64,000 nucleotides of DNA from positions 118,588 to 182,587 of the forward strand of contig SVES01000001.1 in assembly GCA_015057305.1 (NCBI GenBank), in the 5' to 3' direction. Of this stretch, positions 19,115-27,795 are shown piece by piece (positions within the stretch are counted from its first letter, which is position 1; each line of letters begins with the position of its first letter). The DNA is from Pseudobutyrivibrio ruminis. GTDB lineage: Bacteria; Bacillota; Clostridia; Lachnospirales; Lachnospiraceae. A program made the position numbers and the translations under genes. Below the pieces are notes generated by a model. The model worked only from the letters and a program-made list of their open reading frames with translations. It did no database searches and was not told where the DNA came from.

Positions 19115-19456
19115 TTAAAATCCTAATCCACCTGGCATCTTTGGCATAGATGCTGCTGTAATTTCATCAATCTTATGCAGTGCTTCATTTGTTGCAGCCA
19201 TAACAAGATCCTCAAGCATTTCAACATCCTCTGGATCAACAGCCTCTGGGTCAATATGTACCTTTGTAATTTCCTTTGAGCCTGTAACTGTTACCTCTAC
19301 AACACCGCCTCCAGCTGTGCCTGTTACCTCTGTTTCCTCAAGCTTTGCCTGAGCCTCTTCCATTTGACGCTGCATACGCTGAGCCTGCTTCATAAGGTTT
19401 GCCATATTGGCTCCACCCATTGCTCCTCCTGGAAATCCGCCTCTACCTTTTCCCAT
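19115..19456 (-). CDS. YbaB/EbfC family nucleoid-associated protein
   Basis: ANLMKQAQRMQRQMEEAQAKLEETEVTG...ISKVHIDPEA-type sequence between dnaX and recR. Confidence 0.93.
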   Translation of the reverse strand: MGKGRGGFPGGAMGGANMANLMKQAQRMQRQMEEAQAKLEETEVTGTAGGGVVEVTVTGSKEITKVHIDPEAVDPEDVEMLEDLVMAATNEALHKIDEITAASMPKMPGGLGF

Positions 19457-19469
19457 ATTTTTAATCCTC

Positions 19470-21062
19470 CTAATTATCTTCTGTTTCTATTTCAATCCCT
19501 TTACTAGCAAAGAAATCCACAACGTCTGTTTTTGTATCCTGTGAATTTACTCCGCTGGAATTAATTTCAACTTTAATCTTTACTGTTTTATTAATCATTT
19601 CCTGGATGGCTAATTCTATTTCATTAATTACCTCTGGCCTATTTAGAAAATCTCCAGCCATTCGCTCCGAGCCTTGTGGTTGATCATATATGATTACCAG
19701 CTCACCCTTGTCATTTACAGTTCGCATATTTGCCTGTTTTAAATATGTCTTTATATTTACAGGCAATTTTCCAAGCAACATGCTCCACTTAGAAACAATC
19801 TGCTGCACTTCTTCTGGAATAGCTGCAGGAAGTGGCTCTTTTTTTGCTGGAGCTAAACTGGGTGCTGATGCCTGACTTGTAGATTGAGGTGCCATTACAA
19901 CTGGAACACCCTTTTCCAGCTTTTTTTCAAGGTTTGCCATTCTGTTATTAAGTGCTGATATGTCTTGCTCCATTTCTGGCTTGCACAATTTAATAAGTGC
20001 AATTTCAATAAGAACTCTCTTTCCAGTAGCATATTTTATTTCATTTGATAAAGCTGACAGGACTTGAATGTATCTCATTAGAATCTCCGTGTCAACCATA
20101 TTTGCCTCTTCTTTTAACAAGGCTATGTTATCAGACGACATTTCCAACACTTCTTCCATATCATCTGAGCTTTTTAACAGCATTAGATTTCGTAGATACC
20201 ATGTGAAATCTACCACAAACTGATTTAAGTCTCGCCCCTGGGTAATTATTTCTTCAAGGGTGTTTATACACTGTGTTACCTCTCCACCTACAATATTGCG
20301 AAGTAATCTGGAAAATACCTCTGTATCTATGGCGCCTAACACCTTTAACACATTATCGTATGTAAGAGTTTGCCCAATATAAAATGCTATGCACTGATCC
20401 AAAAGGCTTAGGCCGTCACGCATAGACCCATCTGCGGCCTTTGCGATGTAGCGAATTGCCTTATCCTCTACATCAACGCCCTCTTTGTCCATTAACTCCT
20501 TTAGTCTTGATGCAATAGTATCAATTGAAATACGGTGAAAATCATATCTCTGGCATCGGCTAAGGATAGTGATTGGAATCTTGTGCACTTCTGTTGTAGC
20601 TAGAATAAACACAACATAAGAAGGTGGCTCCTCCAAGGTCTTAAGCAAAGCATTGAATGCGCCCACAGAAAGCATGTGAACCTCATCAATAATATAGACT
20701 TTGTATTTACCTTCTGTAGGAGGGTATGCCACCTCCTCTACTATCTGTCGGATGCTATCTACACCATTGTTCGAAGCAGCATCCATCTCTATAACATTTA
20801 GGGAGTTGCCTGCTGTAATTGCCTTACACATAGCACACTCCATGCAAGGACATCCGTCCTTAGGATTTTCACAGTTAAGGGTTCTAGCAAGAATTTTTGC
20901 CACAGTTGTCTTACCTGTACCCCTTGTTCCTGTAAAAAGATATGCATGTCCTATACGGTCACTTTTTATCTGGTTTTGAAGAGTTGTAACAATATGGTCT
21001 TGTCCCTTAACATCCTCAAAAACTTGTGGTCTAAACTTTCTATATAATGCCATATAAGACAT
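19470..21062 (-). CDS. dnaX: DNA polymerase III subunit gamma/tau
   Basis: MSYMALYRKFRPQVFEDVKGQDHIVTTLQNQI, Walker A GTRGTGKTT, zinc Cys cluster, DEVHMLS. Confidence 0.96.
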   Translation of the reverse strand: MSYMALYRKFRPQVFEDVKGQDHIVTTLQNQIKSDRIGHAYLFTGTRGTGKTTVAKILARTLNCENPKDGCPCMECAMCKAITAGNSLNVIEMDAASNNGVDSIRQIVEEVAYPPTEGKYKVYIIDEVHMLSVGAFNALLKTLEEPPSYVVFILATTEVHKIPITILSRCQRYDFHRISIDTIASRLKELMDKEGVDVEDKAIRYIAKAADGSMRDGLSLLDQCIAFYIGQTLTYDNVLKVLGAIDTEVFSRLLRNIVGGEVTQCINTLEEIITQGRDLNQFVVDFTWYLRNLMLLKSSDDMEEVLEMSSDNIALLKEEANMVDTEILMRYIQVLSALSNEIKYATGKRVLIEIALIKLCKPEMEQDISALNNRMANLEKKLEKGVPVVMAPQSTSQASAPSLAPAKKEPLPAAIPEEVQQIVSKWSMLLGKLPVNIKTYLKQANMRTVNDKGELVIIYDQPQGSERMAGDFLNRPEVINEIELAIQEMINKTVKIKVEINSSGVNSQDTKTDVVDFFASKGIEIETEDN

Positions 21063-21090
21063 AACAATTACCTACCCTTTTTTAATACTT

Positions 21091-22164
21091 TTAGTCGCCA
21101 AAGCTTATGCCTATGCGCTTGGCTTCTTCTATCATCTGACAATCAGGCTCAACTACCTTAAGCTTTCCAGCCACCTTTTCTAGTGGAATTCTTTTTGTCT
21201 TGCCATCCACCATAGCAATCATATTTCCAAAATCCCCATCCATAATAGCCTGAGCTGCCGCAGAACCCAGTCTTGTACAAAGGACTCTATCATAAGGATC
21301 TGGGCTACCGCCACGCTGCATATGGCCTGGAACTGTAACACGCACTTCGATACCTGTTTCCTTCTGGATTCTATCAGCAATTTCATAAGAAACTGAAGGA
21401 TACTTAGAATTTTCTAATTTCTTTTTATAATCTTTTTTGGATAGCTTTGCATCCTCTTTTGATATGGCACCCTCTGCTACAGCTAAAATTGTAAAGCCCT
21501 TGCCTTCCTCTGTTCTATGATTTATAGCCTTTACAACTTTTTTAATATCATAAGGAATCTCTGGAAGCAGAATTATATCTGCACCTGATGCAACACCTGC
21601 GTAAAGTGTAAGCCAGCCTACCTTGTGACCCATAACCTCTACAATGAACACGCGGCTATGAGATGAGGCTGTAGTATGGATACAGTCAATAGTGTTGCAT
21701 GCAATATCAATAGCACTCTGGAAACCAAATGTTACATCTGTTCCAAAAATATCATTATCAATTGTCTTTGGAAGATGAATAATGTTAAGCCCCTCTTCTC
21801 TGAGAAGATTTGCTGTCTTTTGAGTTCCATTACCACCAAGGATAACCAAGCAGTTAAGATTTAGCTTATAGTAATTGGACTTCATAGCCTCCACTTTATC
21901 TAGTCCGTTCTCATCTGGCTCACGCATGAGCTTGAATGGCTGACGGCTAGAGCCTAAGATTGTACCACCACGTGTCAATATTCCTGAAAAATCTGAGCTT
22001 GTGAGAAGTCTATAGTCTCCGTAAATCAAACCCTTGTACCCATTAAAGAAGCCATAAACCTCCAGGTCCTTCACATTTGCTGCCAATCCCTTGACAACAC
22101 CTCTCATGGCTGCGTTTAAAGCCTGACAATCACCACCACTTGTAAGCATTCCAATTCTAAGCAT
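21091..22164 (-). CDS. pfkA: 6-phosphofructokinase
   Basis: TSGGDCQALNAAMRGVV, LGGNGTQKTANLL, LPKTIDNDIFGTD, MGHKVGWLTLYAG. Confidence 0.9.
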   Translation of the reverse strand: MLRIGMLTSGGDCQALNAAMRGVVKGLAANVKDLEVYGFFNGYKGLIYGDYRLLTSSDFSGILTRGGTILGSSRQPFKLMREPDENGLDKVEAMKSNYYKLNLNCLVILGGNGTQKTANLLREEGLNIIHLPKTIDNDIFGTDVTFGFQSAIDIACNTIDCIHTTASSHSRVFIVEVMGHKVGWLTLYAGVASGADIILLPEIPYDIKKVVKAINHRTEEGKGFTILAVAEGAISKEDAKLSKKDYKKKLENSKYPSVSYEIADRIQKETGIEVRVTVPGHMQRGGSPDPYDRVLCTRLGSAAAQAIMDGDFGNMIAMVDGKTKRIPLEKVAGKLKVVEPDCQMIEEAKRIGISFGD

Positions 22165-22193
22165 AGTCCTTCTCCTTCCTGTAAACCCCTGTT

Positions 22194-23630
22194 TTACTTG
22201 GATGTTTCTATTACTTTTCTTACATAGTTATATATTCTCTCTGTAGAAGCAATTCCAAGTCGCTCCTTTGGAGTATGAATATCGTAAAGCTCTGGACCGA
22301 TTGATACCGCATCAAGTCCTGGTAGCTTAGATGCCAATAGTCCGCACTCTACACCTGCGTGCATTGTCTCAACAATTGCATCCTCGCCCGTCATTTCTTT
22401 ATATAAAGCTACGAGCTCATCTCTGAATGTAGATTCACGCTTGAACTCCCATGCTGGATACTCGCCATGAGTAGATGTCTTGCAACCAAAGCCTTCAGCA
22501 ATCATTCTTACCTTACGCATAAGTGCTGCCTTAGCACTATCAACAGAACTTCTAAGTGAGAATGAGAACTTAAGCTCATCCTCAAGTAAGTTAAGGATGC
22601 CTAAGTTTAATGAAGTTTCAACTAAGCCCTCAATATCGTGGCTCATTGCCTGAACACCGTTTGGTAAAGAAAGGATGAGCTGTACCATCTTTCTTGTATC
22701 TGCTGCATTTACGCCATCTACAACTACATTTCCCTCCGATTTGATTTCGATTTTCATATCTGGGTCAGTAACTGCGTACTCGTTCTTGATAGCTGCTGCT
22801 TCTGCTTCCATAGCCTTAATAGCTTCAGCGCTTGTCACTACCTTCGCTGTAGTTGCTCGTGGAATAGCATTGTCCTTTGTGCCACCCACGTAATCTGCTA
22901 GGCAAACATCTGCTGCATCAATACCTGCTGCAAGGATTCTGTTTACCATCTGTGTGGCATTTGCTCTACCTCTGATTATTTCTGTACCTGAATGTCCACC
23001 AGTGCAATCCTTTACCTCAACTGAAACTAGTGCACCCTTAACTGATTCTTTCTTAAATGGGTACTCAATATCCATTCTGCATCCGCCAGCACATCCGCTA
23101 AGAAAATGTCCCTCTTCCTCTGAATCAAGGTTAAGCATCTTGCGGCCCTTGAGCATAGATACATCGATGCCTGCTGCACCTTCCATGCCTACTTCCTCAG
23201 AAACTGTGATAATCACCTCTAAGCGTGGATGCTTAAGTGTGTCATCCTCTAGGATTGCAAGTGCCATAGCTACCGCTATACCGTCATCGCCCCCAAGAGT
23301 TGTGCCCTTAGCTGTAACAAAGCCATCTACTACCTCTAGGTCTAAGCCCTCTGTAAGCATATCCTTTTTGCAATCTGGATCCTGCTCTGCCACCATATCC
23401 ATGTGGCCCTGAAGGATAAGTGGAGCAACATTTTCCATTCCTTCAGATGCTTCCTTAATCATTATTACGTTGTAAAGATTATCTGTATAATATTCAAGGT
23501 TATGAGCCTTAGCAAATTCTACAAGATATGCACTAATCTTTTCTTCGTGATAACTTGGATGGGGAATTCCACAAATCTCCTCAAAATAATGAAATACTCT
23601 TTCTGGCTCTAAACCTGCTAAAACTGCCAT
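22194..23630 (-). CDS. pepD: Aminoacyl-histidine dipeptidase (PepD family, M20)
   Basis: GLEPERVFHYFEEICGIPHPSYHEEKIS, LQGHMDMVAEQ, GTTLGGDDGIAVAMALAIL, MHAGVECGLL. Confidence 0.93.
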   Translation of the reverse strand: MAVLAGLEPERVFHYFEEICGIPHPSYHEEKISAYLVEFAKAHNLEYYTDNLYNVIMIKEASEGMENVAPLILQGHMDMVAEQDPDCKKDMLTEGLDLEVVDGFVTAKGTTLGGDDGIAVAMALAILEDDTLKHPRLEVIITVSEEVGMEGAAGIDVSMLKGRKMLNLDSEEEGHFLSGCAGGCRMDIEYPFKKESVKGALVSVEVKDCTGGHSGTEIIRGRANATQMVNRILAAGIDAADVCLADYVGGTKDNAIPRATTAKVVTSAEAIKAMEAEAAAIKNEYAVTDPDMKIEIKSEGNVVVDGVNAADTRKMVQLILSLPNGVQAMSHDIEGLVETSLNLGILNLLEDELKFSFSLRSSVDSAKAALMRKVRMIAEGFGCKTSTHGEYPAWEFKRESTFRDELVALYKEMTGEDAIVETMHAGVECGLLASKLPGLDAVSIGPELYDIHTPKERLGIASTERIYNYVRKVIETSK

Positions 23631-23695
23631 TTTATTACTCTTCCTTTCTATCTTAACATCTATTCAAAATCCCCATTCGTAAAATCATAATTACA

Positions 23696-24961
23696 TTAAT
23701 TTTGCTCTGAATAGATGCCATACTCGCAGCCTATATTATAAGCCTCCATATCATCCACAAGCTCCCATTTCCACTCAGCCTTTTTGTTAGCTGTAGTGTC
23801 CTTGGTCTTGAGAATTTTCTTATATAGCTTTATCTCACCTGTACCATTACCGCCATTCCAAAGATTATTATGGCGCTTTTCACCGTTTGGTGCCTCGTAA
23901 TTAATAAGAAGCATATCCTTCTTATTACAGGTGATTTTCGCTTCAAGCTTGGCAAGAGGTGTTTCCTGGGTGATTTCCCATACTACCTGCTCACCCTCTG
24001 TATTGCAATTGAAATCTGTGCTAGTAAGAGTCCAAAACCGGGAGAAGTTAAACTCGTAAGGCTGTCCCTCGTACCAAAAAGCTCCAAGAATTACATCATC
24101 AAAGCTATGTCCCGTTCTTACCTTAGGACGGCCTCCTCCTATATCAAATGCGCTATTTTCAAGCCATTTGCCGGAAATTTTACTCTTAAGATGTGAGGAC
24201 GCAAGCCATACCCATGGTGATGTGAAATCCTTACCCCAGTTTTTATCTGCATAACCATAGCAGCTTTCTGGACTAACTTCATATTCTACACCATCTAGTA
24301 TAACCGAACCACTATACAATGTCTTCATGCCCTCTGCATGCCAAAACATTTCAAATGCCTCAATCTCTCGTGATGCCCAGCCTGCGCCATAGCCCACGTT
24401 AAAAGCTATCTGTTTTTCCAGGTTTAAGTCCCAAACCATCTTGCCAGCCTGGCACATCCACTCAGGGTGAGCCTTAACGTCTTCTTCGGTAACCTCTACC
24501 TTTCCAAGTGTACGGCTCTCTGAGCAAAAACAATCCTCTGCGCTAATAAGAAATGGCACATCCTCTTTTATATTGACCTTGTTCCAACCAAAGAAGCGGT
24601 GCATCTGCTTAGCGCCTTCGCCCCAACAGCCAACCTTTACCATCATGTAAGATGGCTTGATATTTGATGCTTTATTTTCTGGAAGCTGCCCAAATACTGG
24701 CTCGTCTCCACCTAATGCTGGATTGATTGTGAAAAATTCTATAAAGAAGGCTTTCTCCTCACCTGTCTTTTTATTTTTGCCAGTGAAGCTGTGCCACCAC
24801 CAATCATAACCCTCGCTTGCAAGAGCACCCTTTAGCATAAAATCATCTCTTGTTATATCCGAATGGTTAAAGCTATGCTCAATAAGCTTGTCCTTTACAT
24901 CAAGCCCATCAATTTTTTCAAGAACTGTCTCCCCGATTTGACTAAGTTTCTCTTTTACCAT
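23696..24961 (-). CDS. Tocopherol-cyclase-like family protein
   Basis: GYDWWWHSFTG...AFFIEFFTINP and YADKNWGKDFTSPWVWLAS resemble the tocopherol cyclase family signature. Confidence 0.7.
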   Translation of the reverse strand: MVKEKLSQIGETVLEKIDGLDVKDKLIEHSFNHSDITRDDFMLKGALASEGYDWWWHSFTGKNKKTGEEKAFFIEFFTINPALGGDEPVFGQLPENKASNIKPSYMMVKVGCWGEGAKQMHRFFGWNKVNIKEDVPFLISAEDCFCSESRTLGKVEVTEEDVKAHPEWMCQAGKMVWDLNLEKQIAFNVGYGAGWASREIEAFEMFWHAEGMKTLYSGSVILDGVEYEVSPESCYGYADKNWGKDFTSPWVWLASSHLKSKISGKWLENSAFDIGGGRPKVRTGHSFDDVILGAFWYEGQPYEFNFSRFWTLTSTDFNCNTEGEQVVWEITQETPLAKLEAKITCNKKDMLLINYEAPNGEKRHNNLWNGGNGTGEIKLYKKILKTKDTTANKKAEWKWELVDDMEAYNIGCEYGIYSEQN

Positions 24962-25046
24962 AATTTTTTCCCCATTTTCTCATAAAAATCTAATATAAAT
25001 ATACCATTTATTGGGGGTAAATTCTATTCTGAAAGTACAAGAAAAA

Positions 25047-25067
25047 AGCTGCCCAATTTAAGCAGCT
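25047..25067 (-). terminator. Intrinsic terminator of greA
   Basis: Minus strand AGCTGCttaaattggGCAGCT followed by TTTTTT. Confidence 0.7.
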
Positions 25068-25078
25068 ATTGTTTGACT

Positions 25079-25582
25079 TTAATATCTCTTTATTTTGTCA
25101 TCCTCATCTGTTGTTGATTTGTCAATCAACCTAATTTCCACTTCGTAGGAATAATCATCGTTTACTTTTACCATGACTTTGTCTCCTACATGTTTGCCAC
25201 GTATCGCAGCTCCCAGTGGTGATTCTATGGAAATTAGACCTTTAAGTGAATTACCGCGGATGCTTGTTACAAGCTTGTAGGTTTCCTCACAATCGTCCTC
25301 TGGAATATAGATTGTAACTGTGTTATTGATTCCTACCTCGTCATCGGCACTGCTATCATCCACTACCTCTGCAAACTTTAACATCTTCTCTAAATAGCGG
25401 ATGCGGCTATCATTCATGTTCTTGGCACGCTTTGCCTCATGGTACTCAAAATTCTCCGACAAATCTCCCTGAGCTCTTGTCTCCTTAACTTCTTCAAGAA
25501 GCTTTGGACGAAGCACCAGCTTACGCTCATCTATCTCTGCCTGAATCTTTTCTATATCACCCTTTGTAAGTCTCTCTCCCAT
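25079..25582 (-). CDS. greA: Transcription elongation factor GreA family
   Basis: RPKLLEEVKETRAQGDLSENFEYHEAKRAKNMNDSRIRYLEKML and C-terminal FKBP-like GreA domain. Confidence 0.9.
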   Translation of the reverse strand: MGERLTKGDIEKIQAEIDERKLVLRPKLLEEVKETRAQGDLSENFEYHEAKRAKNMNDSRIRYLEKMLKFAEVVDDSSADDEVGINNTVTIYIPEDDCEETYKLVTSIRGNSLKGLISIESPLGAAIRGKHVGDKVMVKVNDDYSYEVEIRLIDKSTTDEDDKIKRY

Positions 25583-25603
25583 TTGTTGTCCTCCTTGATA
25601 TAT

Positions 25604-25774
25604 TTATTCTACCACAACTTCCATCTTTCCTTTAGCCCAATCTGTAATTGCCATTGCATCTGGAGCAAACAAATCTGCTGGGATATCCTGTGGGTCAAAA
25701 AATCTATGTTCAAACACCTCGGATTCATCACATTCAGCTCTGCCTAAACTGTATGGATTTGAGGGATATTTCAT
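25604..25774 (-). pseudogene. 3' remnant of a NUDIX hydrolase gene
   Basis: Minus-strand frame MKYPSNPYSLGRAECDESEVFEHRFFDPQDIPADLFAPDAMAITDWAKGKMEVVVE* resembles the C-terminal tail of NUDIX hydrolases; the NUDIX box is absent and it abuts the GH127 stop codon. Confidence 0.55.
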
Positions 25775-27726
25775 CCCTCATTTATCCATACACGCATTTC
25801 ATTTTCCCCTCTATTAGCCCAAGCATAATATGGAATAAATTTCAATTTATGCTCTTTGATAAGAGGTCTTTTTCTGCTATATAATTCACTATCCGAACTA
25901 CTATCAACGCTCTTCCCATCTGCGATAATAACACCTACTCCATTAAGCAACTTATCTTCAAATTCATAGGTTAGTCCGCTCTCTTCAGGGAGAATTATGC
26001 TTGCTAGATTCTTACCATTGTCGATACCTTCGAGACAATATACAAATGGTCCTCTTGAGATAGCGACTTTTCCAATATTTTCTGATACGTTTGTATTACA
26101 ATAATTTCTTATTAGTGGCATAGTAAATGAAATATGTAAACTAATAGTTGTATCACAAGCTACTTCCACATAAAAATATCCATATGTTATATTTTCATTC
26201 AGGCTTCTATCACCAATAGAAATATTAAAATTCCCAGCCCAATCAGGCACTCTCATTCCTAGCTTTATCGTAGACTTACTAGTGTTTTTAATTGTAATAT
26301 CTATAGCTTCGTCCCATGGAAACTCCGTATTTTGTGATATATGAACCTCGCCATCCTTTGTCTTTAGAACTGACTCAGAACCTATGTATTGATTTATCAG
26401 AATTCTATCATCTGATACCGTATATACGTATTCATCTAATGATGCTATTAACCTAGCCAAATTAGGTGGACAGCAAGCACATCCAAGCCATGATGGACGC
26501 ACTGGTTTTACATGACTTTTCGTAGGATCTTTCTTAGATTTTTCTGGATTAACTTCTAATGGATTTACATAAAAAAAATGTTTACCATCCAGTGCCATTC
26601 CAGCCAAAGCACAATTGTAGAGTGCTCGTTCCATCACTTGAGCATATTCCGCTTTTGGCTCGATTCTTAACATTTGTTTAGCAAAAAAGATTAGTCCTAT
26701 TGCTGCACACGTCTCGCAATACATGGTATCATTTGGCAAATCATAGTCCAGCGTGAAGGATTCCCCCAATACAGTCGAGCCTATTCCTCCCGTAATATAC
26801 ATTCTTTTATTAATGATATTTTTCCATAATGTCTTACATATTTCGTATATTTCGTTATCCTGTGTTGTTGCAGCCAAATCTGCCAATGCCGTACAAAGAT
26901 AAACCAATCTAACAGCATGCCCCTCTGCAGTCTTTTGTTCTGAAATTGGAGCATGATTTTGGAAATATGTATCCGGCATATTTTCAATTCCATTTAACGC
27001 ATTAGGACCCTTATAACAAGTAGCCTGGTCTTTGAAAAAATTTGGATGTTTTCCTCTTTCCATGAGAAAATACTTTGCAAGCCTTAAATATCTTTCTTCC
27101 TTTGTTACGTGATACAATCTTAAAAGACCAATCTCTATTTCCTCGTGTCCATCATATCCATGTATTTTTCCTTCTTCTGGGCCAAAATTTGCGTCGATAT
27201 TATCAGCGCATTTTTTTGCAATGTTTAATACCTTTTCATTTTCCATGGAATCATAATATGCAACAGCCGCTTCAATAAAATGTCCCATACAATACAATTC
27301 GTGACTACCTGCAAGTCTTTTGTATTGCCACTCCAAACCAAGAATAGAATAAAATGTATCAAGATATCCGTCCGGTTCTTGAGCTTCCTCTATCAATTCT
27401 ATAACTTCTAGTGCCTTTTGTTCTATACCAGGATCCATTTTCTCACGTAAGGAATATGCCACTGCTTCAAGCCATTTATACACATCACTATCTTGAAAGG
27501 TCCATCCATAGTGGGTTCCATTAACCTTACCTGCTGCAATCTTAAAGTTCTCTATTGCATGGCTTTTCTCATTCGGAATACTTATATCATTACGTTCGCG
27601 CTCTATTTTTATTCCTGCAATATCATTCAAAACATTCCATTGATACGGAATCATTTGCGTTCTGACAAGATTTCTATACCTGCTCCAAAATTTTGATGTA
27701 ATTTTAATTTTGTCCATACTATTCAA
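25771..27726 (-). CDS. GH127 family glycoside hydrolase (beta-L-arabinofuranosidase-type)
   Basis: ITSKFWSRYRNLVRTQMIPYQWNVLND, YCETCAAIG, SWLGCACCPPNLARL (Cys/Glu active-site region of GH127). Confidence 0.88.
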   Translation of the reverse strand: MNSMDKIKITSKFWSRYRNLVRTQMIPYQWNVLNDIAGIKIERERNDISIPNEKSHAIENFKIAAGKVNGTHYGWTFQDSDVYKWLEAVAYSLREKMDPGIEQKALEVIELIEEAQEPDGYLDTFYSILGLEWQYKRLAGSHELYCMGHFIEAAVAYYDSMENEKVLNIAKKCADNIDANFGPEEGKIHGYDGHEEIEIGLLRLYHVTKEERYLRLAKYFLMERGKHPNFFKDQATCYKGPNALNGIENMPDTYFQNHAPISEQKTAEGHAVRLVYLCTALADLAATTQDNEIYEICKTLWKNIINKRMYITGGIGSTVLGESFTLDYDLPNDTMYCETCAAIGLIFFAKQMLRIEPKAEYAQVMERALYNCALAGMALDGKHFFYVNPLEVNPEKSKKDPTKSHVKPVRPSWLGCACCPPNLARLIASLDEYVYTVSDDRILINQYIGSESVLKTKDGEVHISQNTEFPWDEAIDITIKNTSKSTIKLGMRVPDWAGNFNISIGDRSLNENITYGYFYVEVACDTTISLHISFTMPLIRNYCNTNVSENIGKVAISRGPFVYCLEGIDNGKNLASIILPEESGLTYEFEDKLLNGVGVIIADGKSVDSSSDSELYSRKRPLIKEHKLKFIPYYAWANRGENEMRVWINEG

Positions 27727-27746
27727 TACCCCATTTATTTTAAAAT

Positions 27747-27772
27747 AATAGGGTGGGAACTCCCACCCTATT
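27747..27772 (-). terminator. Intercistronic hairpin
   Basis: ATAGGGTGGGAacTCCCACCCTAT perfect palindrome between the GH39-like and GH127 genes. Confidence 0.6.
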
Positions 27773-27795
27773 TGCCTTTTTATTTGAATTGAAAA

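Noticed and set aside
19470-21062. Programmed frameshift site in dnaX for gamma/tau
   Set aside because: No convincing slippery A-rich heptamer with a following stem was recognised; the full-length frame is intact.
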